A DNA stretch of 33,119 nucleotides from Alphaproteobacteria bacterium (GCA_040905865.1 JBBDQU010000037.1:1-33119), one strand, 5' to 3'; counted from the stretch's first letter, positions 24,627 through 33,014 are shown. Notes: generated from the letters alone by a model not told the origin. Numbers and translations are program-made.

Positions 24627-25328
24627 TCAGGCGGCGTCGTGGAAGATGATTCCGAGTGTAAGGCGGTTACCGGCGCGCAGGCGACTGACACCGTGGCGCA
24701 TGGTGACCCGGTAAACTCCGCGCGCGCCCCGGACCGGCCGGTGACGAACAGGAAAGATCACGGCATCCCCCTGAGCCAGCGGCACGACCTCGGCGCGGGA
24801 CTGCATGCGGGGGCGCTGCTCGGTCAGGATAAATTCACCGCCGAAAAAATCGTCGCCGGGACGCGACAGCAGAACGGCCACCTGCAACGGGAAGACATGT
24901 TCGCCGTAAATATCCTGATGCAGGCGGTTGTAGTCCCCGGCGCCGTAGCGCAGCAGCAGCGGCGTCGGCTTTGTCTGCCCCGCCGCATGGCAACGCGCCG
25001 CGAACGCCGCATGGTCCGGCGGGAAGCGGGTCCCGATTTTCAACTCGGCATGCCAGCGGTTCGCGATCAGCGCCAGCGGCGGATAGAGCGCCCCGCGCAG
25101 AGTTGCGACCGGTTCCGGCAGCGGATAGCCGAAATACCGGTATTCGCCCTGCCCGTATCCATGGCGCGCCATGACGATGCGGCTACGGAACGGCGCATCG
25201 CTGTCGTAACACGCGGCCAGCGCCGCGCAGGCGCCGGCGTCCAGCAGCTTACCGGCAAGGGCGTAGCCCTGCCCGTCGAGATCGGTTTCCACCCGCGTCC
25301 AGTCCGGCGCGTGCCAGGTTTCGGTCAT
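24627..25328 (-). CDS. 2OG-Fe(II) oxygenase (prolyl-4-hydroxylase-like)
   Basis: A 233-residue non-haem iron oxygenase. The iron site H137-Q-D139 lies in L-H-Q-D-I-Y-G-E-H-V-F-P, a G-G-E-F strand follows, and the distal His is H212 in M-R-H-G-V-S-R-L. The late RLTLGIIFHDA is a typical end of this family. Such enzymes hydroxylate proteins or small molecules using 2-oxoglutarate and oxygen. I chose the ATG at 25328 (MTETWHAP) because GGAGGAGG stands 6 bases upstream; an ATG 18 bases earlier would overlap that site. It lies 152 bases upstream of the kinase gene on the same strand. Confidence 0.88.
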   Translation of the reverse strand: MTETWHAPDWTRVETDLDGQGYALAGKLLDAGACAALAACYDSDAPFRSRIVMARHGYGQGEYRYFGYPLPEPVATLRGALYPPLALIANRWHAELKIGTRFPPDHAAFAARCHAAGQTKPTPLLLRYGAGDYNRLHQDIYGEHVFPLQVAVLLSRPGDDFFGGEFILTEQRPRMQSRAEVVPLAQGDAVIFPVRHRPVRGARGVYRVTMRHGVSRLRAGNRLTLGIIFHDAA

Positions 25329-25560
25329 GCCCGCCTCCTCCGGCAATCATGCGGACCGGGGCGCCGGGCGCCACCCGAAACTTGCGGCGGCCTTAGCCCG
25401 AAAGAATCTGAAACGCGGCTTTGTGAAGTTCCAGTTGGCGGGTAGTCGAGGACCGACCCGCCTTCATCACGAAAAAGCAGCCTCAATCGGGCGGCGCGTT
25501 ACCTGTGATTCCGAGTCGAGCAGTACGCGCGCTCTGATCGTGAGCATTCAGAAGACCAAC

Positions 25561-25785
25561 TCACTTCGGCGACCACTTGATCTGGAACTCGATCTCCTCC
25601 CCATCCGCGCCTCTTTCGTGCTCGATGTTGAAGGTTGCGCGCACCGGCACTGATATCCGCTCGCCGGCAATCTGGATATCGAACCGCTCACCTGTCTCAA
25701 GCGCATCGGCAAGCCGGCGCAGCTTGTCGATGAATTCCGGCAGTGGGTAGTCCTTCTCGATGTCTCTTTCCGGTTTCCGGGCCAT
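25561..25785 (-). CDS. Amphi-Trp domain protein
   Basis: A 74-residue protein matching the small amphi-Trp domain: a charged N-terminus, the helix FIDKLRRLADALETGERF, paired strands around IQIAGERISVPVRATFNIE, and the closing IEFQIKWSPK with the conserved Trp. Function is unknown. The ATG at 25785 has G-A-G-G-A-A upstream and is preferred over a TTG four codons earlier. It is the downstream neighbour of the TerB/DUF533 gene, 35 bases away on the same strand, and probably shares its transcript. Confidence 0.82.
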   Translation of the reverse strand: MARKPERDIEKDYPLPEFIDKLRRLADALETGERFDIQIAGERISVPVRATFNIEHERGADGEEIEFQIKWSPK

Positions 25786-25820
25786 GTTTCCTCGCAATCG
25801 GCTTTAATGGGGCTGCAAAT

Positions 25821-26630
25821 TCAAGTTTCGAGATTCTGCGCCACCTGCGCATCGAGATGGCTGACGAGGCCGGCGGGCAGCTTCAACGACTGCGCCAGAT
25901 GCTGCAAAAACGCCTTTTCGTCCGGGTGATCGGGATCAATAGCAATGCGCGCGGCAAGATAGAGTTCCGCTGCCTGTTCCTGGCTGCCGGCCAGAGCGGC
26001 GATCTGGTCGGGCGAAGCCGGGTTCTGCAGGGCGTCGAAAATAAACGCCTTGTCCTCGGCGTCGAGCCCGCCGCGATTGGCCGCGTCGAAAATCAGCTTC
26101 TGCTCGTCAGACCCGACGTGACCATCGGCGTTGGCGGCCGCGATCATCGAGCGAATGAACGCCAGTGCGAACGGCTTGCCGTCGGCGCCGGTTACGGGGG
26201 CAAAGCGTGATCCTTCCCGCGGCGCATCCGCGGCCGTCGCCACCGTGGCCTGCCCTGGCTGCTGGCCTGCCTGCCAATTCTGATAGGCCCGGTAAGCCAG
26301 CGCGCCAAGCGCTGCGGCGCCGCCATAACCAAGGACGCCGCCAGCCATCTTGCGGAATTTCTTTTGTCCCAGCAGCACGCCTAGCAAGCCTCCGGCCGCG
26401 AAGCCGCCGAGCGCCCCGCCGGGCACCCCGAAGCCGCCGGGTCCAGGCGCCTGCTGTCCGCCGAGACGGCCCAACGCGCCGCTGATCAGTTCGCCAATAC
26501 TAGCCCCGCCCTGGCCTTGCGGCGCCGTTTGGCCACCGGTCGCGGAAACGTTCGCAGGCGGCTGCTGACCGCCCGGATTGGTAATGGCGTTCGGACCTAG
26601 AAACTGTTCGAGTAGCTTTTGCGGATTCAT
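25821..26630 (-). CDS. DUF533 / TerB-fold protein (YebE-like)
   Basis: A 269-residue protein. The first 65 residues are rich in Gly, Gln and Pro, then a hydrophobic glycine-zipper segment (GGFAAGGLLGVLLGQKKF) leads into GYGGAAALGALAYRAYQNWQ. Residues about 155-265 form an all-helical TerB-like domain (A-F-I-R-S-M-I-A-A-A-N-A-D-G-H-V), with an acidic D-G-H-V loop. This is the YebE/DUF533 layout. The family is linked to envelope or tellurite stress by homology, but its role is not settled. AGAGGT stands just before the ATG. Confidence 0.88.
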   Translation of the reverse strand: MNPQKLLEQFLGPNAITNPGGQQPPANVSATGGQTAPQGQGGASIGELISGALGRLGGQQAPGPGGFGVPGGALGGFAAGGLLGVLLGQKKFRKMAGGVLGYGGAAALGALAYRAYQNWQAGQQPGQATVATAADAPREGSRFAPVTGADGKPFALAFIRSMIAAANADGHVGSDEQKLIFDAANRGGLDAEDKAFIFDALQNPASPDQIAALAGSQEQAAELYLAARIAIDPDHPDEKAFLQHLAQSLKLPAGLVSHLDAQVAQNLET

Positions 26631-26834
26631 GGAGACCTCTTGATTACGGGCTGAAATTGGGTGCGCCCCGGAAATTTTACAAGGGTTCGTTTCATCTTCA
26701 GGCGTGCGCCTTTGCCACCGAATATCGTGTGTGTGGCCACGGCTTTTTCGTCGGCCTCGATGCGGGTGGTGGCAAGGTTATCGGCTGTCGCCCGCGTGGA
26801 GGCGGCGTGAGAAACAAATAAACCCGAATTCCGA

Positions 26835-27470
26835 TCACGCCGCCAGGGTCATCGCCGCCGGTTCCGGGCGGCGGGCAATGCGATAGACGGATGCCGGAGG
26901 AACGTTGATCCAGGCAATGCCGACCCGGCGCGATTCCAGGTCCAGGTGTTCAAGCATGGACCGCGAGACAGAGCATTTGGGGCCGTAGGTGAACTGGTAG
27001 AACGCGCCCTGAGGCCGCAGCTGGCGAAAAGCGCCGGCGAGGACACCCAGCACCTTGCGCCGAGGCATGCTCAGCACCGGCAGGCCGCTGACCACGGCGC
27101 CGACCTGGCCGCTGAAGGCGAGCTTCAAGCGCCCCAGACGTGCCGCGTCCTCGCACAGCACGGTGGCGCTGCGGTAACGCGCCTGCAGCAGGCTGGCGAA
27201 CTCAGGAGACGATTCGACCAGGACCAGCTGATCCTCAGGTACGCCGCGGCGCAGCAAGGCACGCGTGAAGGCGCCCGTTCCGGCGCCAAGCTCGATGACC
27301 GGGCCGGTCGCCGCGCTGATATCGGCGGTGATGACACTGGCGAGGGCCGTGCCGGACGGCAGGGCCGCGCCCACCCGCAGCGGGTCGTTCAGCCAAGCGC
27401 GGACGAAAGGCAGGACATCGGCCCGCGCGCCGCGGCCGGCAGCAAGAAGATTCATGGTTCGATGATTCAT
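26835..27470 (-). CDS. Class I SAM-dependent methyltransferase (PmtA-like)
   Basis: A 211-residue protein with a Rossmann-type SAM site, P-V-I-E-L-G-A-G-T-G-A-F-T at residues about 57-69, an acidic second motif V-L-V-E-S-S-P-E-F, and VGAVVSGLPVLSMPRR. That last block and QFTYGPKCSVSR are typical of the phospholipid N-methyltransferase group (PmtA), which methylates phosphatidylethanolamine on the way to phosphatidylcholine. Closely related proteins are sometimes annotated as rRNA dimethylases, so lipid specificity is likely but not proven. GGAGGGGG stands about 9 bases before the ATG. A long inverted repeat lies in the upstream region. Confidence 0.82.
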   Translation of the reverse strand: MNHRTMNLLAAGRGARADVLPFVRAWLNDPLRVGAALPSGTALASVITADISAATGPVIELGAGTGAFTRALLRRGVPEDQLVLVESSPEFASLLQARYRSATVLCEDAARLGRLKLAFSGQVGAVVSGLPVLSMPRRKVLGVLAGAFRQLRPQGAFYQFTYGPKCSVSRSMLEHLDLESRRVGIAWINVPPASVYRIARRPEPAAMTLAA

Positions 27471-27488
27471 GGCGTTTACCCCCTCCGT

Positions 27489-27534
27489 CCTCGTCGAGCA
27501 CAGCCATGCTTAACGAGGCTGATACTCGACGAGG
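27489..27534. promoter_or_regulatory. Inverted repeat upstream of the methyltransferase
   Basis: CCTCGTCGAG at 27489-27498 and CTCGACGAGG at 27525-27534 are perfect 10-base inverted arms with 26 bases between. They end about 20 bases from the methyltransferase start. They may be paired operator half-sites or a hairpin in the mRNA leader. Confidence 0.35.
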
Positions 27535-27686
27535 TGTCCGGCATACCTGTGTTACACGACCCCGGAATGAAAGGCGAGCCGTGACGGAGCGAAAACATCG
27601 GCCACAAGGCATAGCCCGTGGCATCGGTGCTGGATGCTGAAGCGTCACATCCTTATCAATAAGGGAATCCTGAATGTCAGCAGACC

Positions 27687-28250
27687 CTAATTCACGACCC
27701 GTTTCAATTCGCCGGTGATGATTTTTTTCTCTTCGCCCTCCACCGTGCGCGAGAAGCGCAGTTTCATGCCATCCGGCGTCAGGGTACGGTGATAGACCTG
27801 CATGTCGTAGCTGCCGGAATCGGTGACGATCAGGGCATAAACGGATAGGGTGTCACCGGCAATACGCGCCCAGACATATGGGTCGCCCTGCATCGGATTG
27901 TTCGGCACCTCGTTGCCGAAAACATCCGTGCGCATTGCGGACTGATAGATATTCTCGCGATTGGTGCGGCGGAAGCTGATCGAATACGATTTGCGCGTCA
28001 ACTCGCCGCCCTCCCGCGCCGAAATCGTCGACCAGGAAACGTTGAACCCGCGCTTTTCCGCCGAGACGATCACATTGATATCGCGCTCTTCCAGGTCGCC
28101 GCCATGGCCGGAAAGGGAACGGCCGACATACTCGCCATAGAAATCCTTTATCGGCCGGTCCGCGGCCGCGGCGGCTCCGCCGACAAGGGCGAACAGCAAT
28201 GCCACGCAGAGCGCCGGTATGCAGAGCGCGGGTTTGGTGTTGTGTCGCAT
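27687..28250 (-). CDS. Exported protein of unknown function
   Basis: A 187-residue protein with a clear signal peptide: basic start, the hydrophobic run PALCVALLFALVGGAAAAA, and a cleavage site before D-R-P-I-K-D-F near residue 31. The mature part is about 155 residues, predicted mostly beta (DFYGEYVGRSLSG, FNVSWSTIS, YDMQVYHRTLTPDGMKLRFS), like a small lipocalin-like or beta-barrel periplasmic protein. I do not recognise the family. AAGGGAG stands upstream of the ATG. It follows the DUF4197 gene by 65 bases on the same strand, so they may be expressed together. Confidence 0.75.
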   Translation of the reverse strand: MRHNTKPALCIPALCVALLFALVGGAAAAADRPIKDFYGEYVGRSLSGHGGDLEERDINVIVSAEKRGFNVSWSTISAREGGELTRKSYSISFRRTNRENIYQSAMRTDVFGNEVPNNPMQGDPYVWARIAGDTLSVYALIVTDSGSYDMQVYHRTLTPDGMKLRFSRTVEGEEKKIITGELKRVVN

Positions 28251-28315
28251 GCTCGCTCCCTTCCCGGCCGGGTTCAGACCATCCGCCCGAAACCCCGCGC
28301 CGCGCTGTCCCCCGC

Positions 28316-29077
28316 TCAGGAGGCGCCAAACACCTTCTGCAGCAGTTCCGTCGACCGCTTTGCCGGATTTTCGCGTATCGCCGCTTCTTCCCGGCCCAGG
28401 TAGAGGAACAGCGCGCCGAGCGCGCCATCGAGCACATGCGACGTCAGGTTCGCCTTGACGTCGGGCACGAAGGGCATGGTCTTGTACTGGCCCATCATCG
28501 CGTCATAGGATCTGATCGCGCCGACCTCCGACAGGGTGGAATCGACGACCGGGCGCATGCTGTCCGCCAGCGGCGCGGTCATCCTGCCCTTGAAATACTG
28601 CGTTGCCGCGTCTTTCGGGCCGTTATAGATCTTCCGGACGTCGTCCATCGACATCGCCGCGATGGCATCCCAGAACACCGCCTTCGCCTGCGGCGCCGCG
28701 GCCTCCGCCGCGCGGTTGAGCTTCACTTCCAGATCGTCCGCCATCTGTGACATGCCAACCGTCTTCAGGACCGACTGCACCTTCTTCAGGGATTCGGGCA
28801 GCGGAATACGGATTTCCGGATTGCCGTTGAACCCGTCGGTCCTGCCGACCGTTTCAACCACCCGTTCGGTGCCGACCTTCAGCGCCTCGCGCAATCCGGC
28901 GGCGATTTCATCGGTCGCCAGCCCCGTCGTGCCTTCCGGCGCCGATTTGGTGATCGAATCGAACATCTCCCTGCCCTTGTCGAAAAAACCCTGCGACTGC
29001 GCCGGGACGGCCACAGCGGCAACCACTCCGGCGACGGCGGTGAATTGCAATAGGGGCAGAAGGGTAAATCGGGACAT
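28316..29077 (-). CDS. DUF4197 domain exported protein
   Basis: A 253-residue protein with a signal peptide (FTLLPLLQFTAVAGVVAAVA, cleavage near A-Q-S-Q). The mature part matches DUF4197: EIAAGLREALKVGTERVVET, then R-I-P-L-P-E-S-L-K-K-V, a long helix ending A-A-P-Q-A-K, and the central ATQYFKGRMTAPL. It ends with a helix LDGALGALFLYLGREEAAIR typical of the family. Function is unknown; it is expected in the periplasm. The ATG at 29077 has G-G-A-A-A-G-G upstream and is preferred over an ATG 11 codons earlier. Confidence 0.87.
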   Translation of the reverse strand: MSRFTLLPLLQFTAVAGVVAAVAVPAQSQGFFDKGREMFDSITKSAPEGTTGLATDEIAAGLREALKVGTERVVETVGRTDGFNGNPEIRIPLPESLKKVQSVLKTVGMSQMADDLEVKLNRAAEAAAPQAKAVFWDAIAAMSMDDVRKIYNGPKDAATQYFKGRMTAPLADSMRPVVDSTLSEVGAIRSYDAMMGQYKTMPFVPDVKANLTSHVLDGALGALFLYLGREEAAIRENPAKRSTELLQKVFGAS

Positions 29078-29191
29078 GGAACGGCCTTTCCGTTGCGGCG
29101 CGGCCAGCATAGGCTCTGGCCTTGATTATATATTGGGCATGGCGGCGCACCGGCAAGGCAATTCAGGACGTTACGGACAGGGAAAATACGG

Positions 29192-29341
29192 ATGGAAAAC
29201 CGCAAATTCTGCCGGACCGGGCTGGCGGAACGCAATCGCCCGGACCGGGTGACCGGCGCCGGGGAAGCCGGCCCGTTGCCGGATGAGACCCTGACGAAGC
29301 TCAAGCCCCTTTACGCAACCGATTTCGGACACCTCGCTTGA
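29192..29341 (+). CDS. Possible 49-residue small protein
   Basis: A short frame starts at ATG 29192 with AGGGA upstream and ends at TGA 29339-29341, which overlaps the TTG start of the MFS gene. The overlap would allow translational coupling. The product (start MENRKFCRTGLAERN, end LKPLYATDFGHLA) resembles nothing I can name. It could be a leader peptide, a remnant of a longer gene, or chance. Confidence 0.25.
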   Translation: MENRKFCRTGLAERNRPDRVTGAGEAGPLPDETLTKLKPLYATDFGHLA

Positions 29342-30468
29342 CCGCCGGGTCCGGGCCGGTGCGCGGCCTCGGCCCGACATCGCTGTCGGCCGCCGCGCTG
29401 TCGATTGTCCTGATGGGCGATGCGCTGCTTTATGTCGTGCTGCCGGTCAGCGCCGCCGACTTCGGCGTCAGCATCATCTGGGTCGGAATCCTGCTGTCCG
29501 CCAACCGCTTCGTCCGCATCGTCTCCTATGGCGCGATTGCCCGGGTGACAGATGAGCTGGGCATCCGTCGGACGGCGATCCTCGGCTGCGCCACCGGCGC
29601 CGCCTCCACCGTCATCTATGGCCTGGCCGACGGCGGCCCGGCGCTGCTGGCGGCGCGGCTGCTGTGGGGCCTGTCCTATGCCGCGCTGATCCTCGCCTGT
29701 CTCGCCTATGCGGTCGATGACCGGGAACGCGCCGGCACGCGGGTCGGGCTGAGCCACGCCATCCAGCAGTTCGGGCCGGCCGCCGCCCTGACCGGGGGCG
29801 CCTGGCTCGCGGGTTATGCCGGGCCGCAGGTAGTCTTCCTGTATCTCGGAATCCTGTCTTTCGCCGCCCTGCCGGTCGCATTCCTGCTGCCACGGGAAAC
29901 CGGTCCGGCGCAGCGCCGGGATTCTCCCTGGCTGCCGCGTCCCGAACGGCTGGACCTGCTGTTCTTCGCCGTCGGGCTCACCATCGACGGCGCCTTCACC
30001 ATGACGATCACGATCCTGCTCAGCGGCGTACTGTCCATCGAAACCGCTATTCTGGGCGGCGGGTTGATCTTCCTGGTCCGGCGTTTCGCGGAAGCCTTCT
30101 TGGGCCCGCTGGGCGGCATGCTGGGCGACCGGGTCGGCGTCGGCAGGACATTCTTCGCCGCAACCATGCTGTCGGCGGCGGGCCTTTCGGCAATCGCCCT
30201 GGGCCATATATACGCCGGCGCTGTCGCGGTCGTGGTCGGCCGCGCCATCATCGCCGCCGTGGGCCCCGCCGCCGTAGCCCTACGCAATCCGCCCGAACGG
30301 GTAATGCACCGGCTGGCGACGATGCAGAGCTGGCGCGACCTGGGCGCGGCGCTCGGCCCGCTGGCTTCCGGCTTCGTGATCGGGGTATGGGATCTGCCTT
30401 CGATCTATTGGGGGCTGGCGGTACTGCTTTGCACGGGCATGGCGATACAGGCCCTGCCCCGTCGATAG
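29338..30468 (+). CDS. MFS transporter
   Basis: A 376-residue inner-membrane protein with about twelve hydrophobic helices in two halves. The loop between helices 2 and 3 (ANRFVRIVSYGAIARVTDEL then G-I-R-R) is the MFS motif A region, and the matching loop of the second half is F-L-G-P-L-G-G-M-L-G-D-R-V-G-V-G-R. Cargo is unknown. The frame begins at TTG 29338; a GTG at 29359 is also possible and neither has a clear ribosome site, so the start is uncertain by about seven residues. A hairpin overlaps its stop codon. Confidence 0.87.
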   Translation: MTAGSGPVRGLGPTSLSAAALSIVLMGDALLYVVLPVSAADFGVSIIWVGILLSANRFVRIVSYGAIARVTDELGIRRTAILGCATGAASTVIYGLADGGPALLAARLLWGLSYAALILACLAYAVDDRERAGTRVGLSHAIQQFGPAAALTGGAWLAGYAGPQVVFLYLGILSFAALPVAFLLPRETGPAQRRDSPWLPRPERLDLLFFAVGLTIDGAFTMTITILLSGVLSIETAILGGGLIFLVRRFAEAFLGPLGGMLGDRVGVGRTFFAATMLSAAGLSAIALGHIYAGAVAVVVGRAIIAAVGPAAVALRNPPERVMHRLATMQSWRDLGAALGPLASGFVIGVWDLPSIYWGLAVLLCTGMAIQALPRR

Positions 30469-30493
30469 ATGGTCACCCCCGGCCACCATCTAT
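30465..30493 (+). terminator. Hairpin at the end of the MFS gene
   Basis: ATAGATGGT at 30465-30473 and ACCATCTAT at 30485-30493 form a perfect 9-bp stem with an 11-base C-rich loop. The stop codon TAG is inside the left arm. The following bases are not a T-run, so it may stabilise the 3' end rather than terminate. Confidence 0.45.
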
Positions 30494-30571
30494 TGTGGTA
30501 GTGTATCGATGAAATTCATACCCGCCACGCTACCCATTGGCAAATCATGTGTGAACCGCTACCGTATTGCC

Positions 30572-30603
30572 TGTAAAGCGGAATTTGTTCGGGGGGACGC
30601 TGC
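30572..30603 (+). repeat. Leader element shared with the second Bug gene, copy 1
   Basis: This 32-base stretch matches 28 of 32 bases at 31918-31949. Its core is GGAATTTGT followed by a G-rich run and G-A-C. It lies about 90 bases before the first binding-protein gene. It is probably duplicated control or leader sequence. Confidence 0.5.
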
Positions 30604-30694
30604 CTTACGTAATGTGGAACCGGGATAGCTCGCGTTCGACCAAAAAAGTCTCCCCGGAGTTTCGATAACCGGGAGAAAAAAAGGGAGTTTGTCC

Positions 30695-31663
30695 ATGTCA
30701 CTGAAGCACCTGATCGGCCTGACCGCGGCGACCGTCGCGATGGCCACGACACTGAATGTTGCCCAGGCCGCGTGGCCTGAAAAACCCATTACCATTTACT
30801 GTCCGTATTCCGCCGGTGGCGGCACGGACGCCACCGCCCGCTTTTTCGCCACCGGACTGCGGGACGTGCTGGGGGTTCCGGTCAATGTCGTGAACCGTAC
30901 TGGCGCCAATGGGTTGACGGGTCATTCGGCGATGGCCAGTTCGGACCCCGACGGCTATACGATCGGCCTGATCGCGCAGGCGATCGGCCTGTATCACTGG
31001 CAGGGCATGGATCTGAGCTACAAGGACATCACACCGCTGGCGATGTTCAATTTCGATCCGGCCGGTTTCCAGGTCGGGCCGAGCAAGGCGCATCTCAAGG
31101 ACGCCATGCAGGCAATCGAGGAACTGAAGGCGAATCCGCAGGACTGGAACCTGGGCGGCGGCGGCCGCATGGGCAGCTGGGGCATGGCCTTCACCCAGCT
31201 CGCGCTGGCATTCGATATGGACCCATCCATCTACAGCTGGATCGCATCGGGCGGCGCGGCGCCGTCGCTGACGGAACTCGCGGCGGGCGGCATCGATCTG
31301 GCGCCGACCTCGCTGCCGGAAGCCAAGACCCTGATCGACGCGGGCAAGATCCGCGCCCTCGCCGTCATGGCCGAAAAGCGTCACCCCACCTTCCCCGACG
31401 TTCCGACGATGGAGGAAGTCACCGGCAAAAAAATCGTGGCGGGCGCCTGGCGCGCCATCGCCGCCCCGAAGGGCCTGCCGGACGACATCAAGGAAAAATA
31501 CATCGTGGCGCTTCGGAAAGTCTGGGAATCTGACGAATTCAAGGAAGGTATGGACAAGTTCGGCTACGGCATGGCGTGGATAGAAGGCGCCGAACTGGAT
31601 GAGTTTCTCGCCGCCAATGACGCCAACGCAGGCAAGATCCTGAAAGCGACACAAGGCAAGTAG
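30695..31663 (+). CDS. Tripartite tricarboxylate transporter substrate-binding protein (Bug/TctC), copy 1
   Basis: A 322-residue periplasmic binding protein. A signal peptide (LKHLIGLTAATVAMATTLNV, cleavage after A-Q-A) leads into WPEKPITIYCPYSAGGGTD, the TctC/Bug family signature. Other family blocks are V-N-V-V-N-R-T-G-A-N-G, the specificity loop around P-A-G-F-Q-V-G, and LAVMAEKRHPTFPDVPTMEE. Such proteins capture carboxylates or other small acids for TctAB-type permeases, none of which is in the window. A-A-G-G-G-A-G stands 7 bases before the ATG; a TTG two codons earlier would overlap that spacing. Its middle is identical to copy 2. A strong terminator follows. Confidence 0.92.
   Translation: MSLKHLIGLTAATVAMATTLNVAQAAWPEKPITIYCPYSAGGGTDATARFFATGLRDVLGVPVNVVNRTGANGLTGHSAMASSDPDGYTIGLIAQAIGLYHWQGMDLSYKDITPLAMFNFDPAGFQVGPSKAHLKDAMQAIEELKANPQDWNLGGGGRMGSWGMAFTQLALAFDMDPSIYSWIASGGAAPSLTELAAGGIDLAPTSLPEAKTLIDAGKIRALAVMAEKRHPTFPDVPTMEEVTGKKIVAGAWRAIAAPKGLPDDIKEKYIVALRKVWESDEFKEGMDKFGYGMAWIEGAELDEFLAANDANAGKILKATQGK
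30940..31574 (+). repeat. 635-bp block identical to 32288-32922
   Basis: Comparing both copies line by line, I find no difference from 30940 to 31574 against 32288 to 32922 (constant offset 1348), including all synonymous positions. Outside the block the two genes differ at many sites in the signal peptide, the segment near ATGLRDVL and the C-terminus. Confidence 0.85.
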
Positions 31664-31694
31664 TAGTCTGGACGCGTTCGCGACCGATATTATG

Positions 31695-31721
31695 GGGGAG
31701 GCTTCGGCCTCCCCTTTTTTT
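31695..31721 (+). terminator. Strong intrinsic terminator after Bug copy 1
   Basis: GGGGAGGC, loop TTCG and GCCTCCCC form a perfect 8-bp GC-rich stem capped by a stable tetraloop, followed by seven T residues. This is a textbook rho-independent terminator 31 bases after the stop codon. Confidence 0.92.
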
Positions 31722-31917
31722 CGCGGCGCACAGCCAGTCCACCGGCATGCGGAATCGAAGCTATCTCGCCGTCCATCCATAGCCAATACGGCCCGGAAAA
31801 CCGGCCGTCAGGACGATGCGGGAAACGGCGCCCCGAACCATTACGACGATTGTTAATGGCGGCATACAAGCATAGGTGCCTATTGGCAAAACCTTCGGGG
31901 GTCACTACCGTGCACAA

Positions 31918-31949
31918 TGTAAAACGGAATTTGTCCGGGAGGACACTGC
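31918..31949 (+). repeat. Leader element shared with the first Bug gene, copy 2
   Basis: This stretch matches 28 of 32 bases at 30572-30603 and lies 93 bases before the second binding-protein gene. All four differences are transitions, consistent with ordinary divergence after duplication. Confidence 0.5.
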
Positions 31950-32042
31950 TTTTCCATTTATAGAACCAACCAAAACGACCGGTAAGACAATCGCGTCGAT
32001 CCGGGAAAACTCGACAACTGGAAGCAATCAAGGAGCTAGTGA

Positions 32043-33014
32043 ATGTTTTTGAAGCACTTAATGGGATTGGGCGCGACGGCCGTCATGTTGGCCACATCGC
32101 TAAATGCCGCCCAGGCCGCATGGCCAGAAAAGCCCATCACCATCTATTGTCCGTATTCCGCCGGTGGCGGCACGGACGCCACCGCCCGCTTTTTCGCTTC
32201 CGGATTGCGCGAAGTACTTGGGGTTCCGGTCAATGTCGTGAACCGCACCGGCGCCAATGGGTTGACGGGTCATTCGGCGATGGCCAATTCGGACCCCGAC
32301 GGCTATACGATCGGCCTGATCGCGCAGGCGATCGGCCTGTATCACTGGCAGGGCATGGATCTGAGCTACAAGGACATCACACCGCTGGCGATGTTCAATT
32401 TCGATCCGGCCGGTTTCCAGGTCGGGCCGAGCAAGGCGCATCTCAAGGACGCCATGCAGGCAATCGAGGAACTGAAGGCGAATCCGCAGGACTGGAACCT
32501 GGGCGGCGGCGGCCGCATGGGCAGCTGGGGCATGGCCTTCACCCAGCTCGCGCTGGCATTCGATATGGACCCATCCATCTACAGCTGGATCGCATCGGGC
32601 GGCGCGGCGCCGTCGCTGACGGAACTCGCGGCGGGCGGCATCGATCTGGCGCCGACCTCGCTGCCGGAAGCCAAGACCCTGATCGACGCGGGCAAGATCC
32701 GCGCCCTCGCCGTCATGGCCGAAAAGCGTCACCCCACCTTCCCCGACGTTCCGACGATGGAGGAAGTCACCGGCAAAAAAATCGTGGCGGGCGCCTGGCG
32801 CGCCATCGCCGCCCCGAAGGGCCTGCCGGACGACATCAAGGAAAAATACATCGTGGCGCTTCGGAAAGTCTGGGAATCTGACGAATTCAAGGAAGGTATG
32901 GACAAGTTCGGCTACGGCATGGACTGGAAACAGGGCGCCGAACTGGATGAGTTTCTCGCCGCCAACGACGTCAACGCCGGCAGGATACTGAAAGCCACCG
33001 AAGGCAAGAAGTAA
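32043..33014 (+). CDS. Tripartite tricarboxylate transporter substrate-binding protein (Bug/TctC), copy 2
   Basis: A 323-residue paralogue of the gene at 30695. Its signal peptide (LKHLMGLGATAVMLATSLNA, cleavage after A-Q-A) and last 35 residues differ from copy 1, but residues from about 82 to 293 are identical. AAGGAG stands 7 bases before the ATG. Because the binding pocket is almost unchanged, both proteins should bind the same ligand; regulation is more likely to differ. No TctA or TctB permease gene is seen before the window ends. Confidence 0.92.
   Translation: MFLKHLMGLGATAVMLATSLNAAQAAWPEKPITIYCPYSAGGGTDATARFFASGLREVLGVPVNVVNRTGANGLTGHSAMANSDPDGYTIGLIAQAIGLYHWQGMDLSYKDITPLAMFNFDPAGFQVGPSKAHLKDAMQAIEELKANPQDWNLGGGGRMGSWGMAFTQLALAFDMDPSIYSWIASGGAAPSLTELAAGGIDLAPTSLPEAKTLIDAGKIRALAVMAEKRHPTFPDVPTMEEVTGKKIVAGAWRAIAAPKGLPDDIKEKYIVALRKVWESDEFKEGMDKFGYGMDWKQGAELDEFLAANDVNAGRILKATEGKK
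32288..32922 (+). repeat. 635-bp block identical to 30940-31574
   Basis: This is the second member of the identical pair. Its borders fall inside the coding sequence, at the codon for Asn versus Ser on the left and Asp versus Ala on the right. Such sharp borders suggest a conversion tract. Confidence 0.85.

Larger units (their letters stand above)
31664..32042. other. Intergenic region between the two Bug genes
   Basis: This 379-base gap holds a strong terminator at its left (31695-31721) and the duplicated leader element at 31918-31949. I see no gene in between. The separate terminator and leader suggest that the two Bug genes are transcribed independently. Confidence 0.55.

Noticed and set aside
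25437-25462. Terminator with arms GGCGGGT and ACCCGCC
   Set aside because: The stem is short, the loop is 12 bases, and no T-run follows on either strand. Such stems are common by chance in GC-rich DNA.
26631-26834. Small gene or gene remnant between the DUF533 and methyltransferase genes
   Set aside because: Several frames are open but none has a good start, ribosome site or recognisable family segment.
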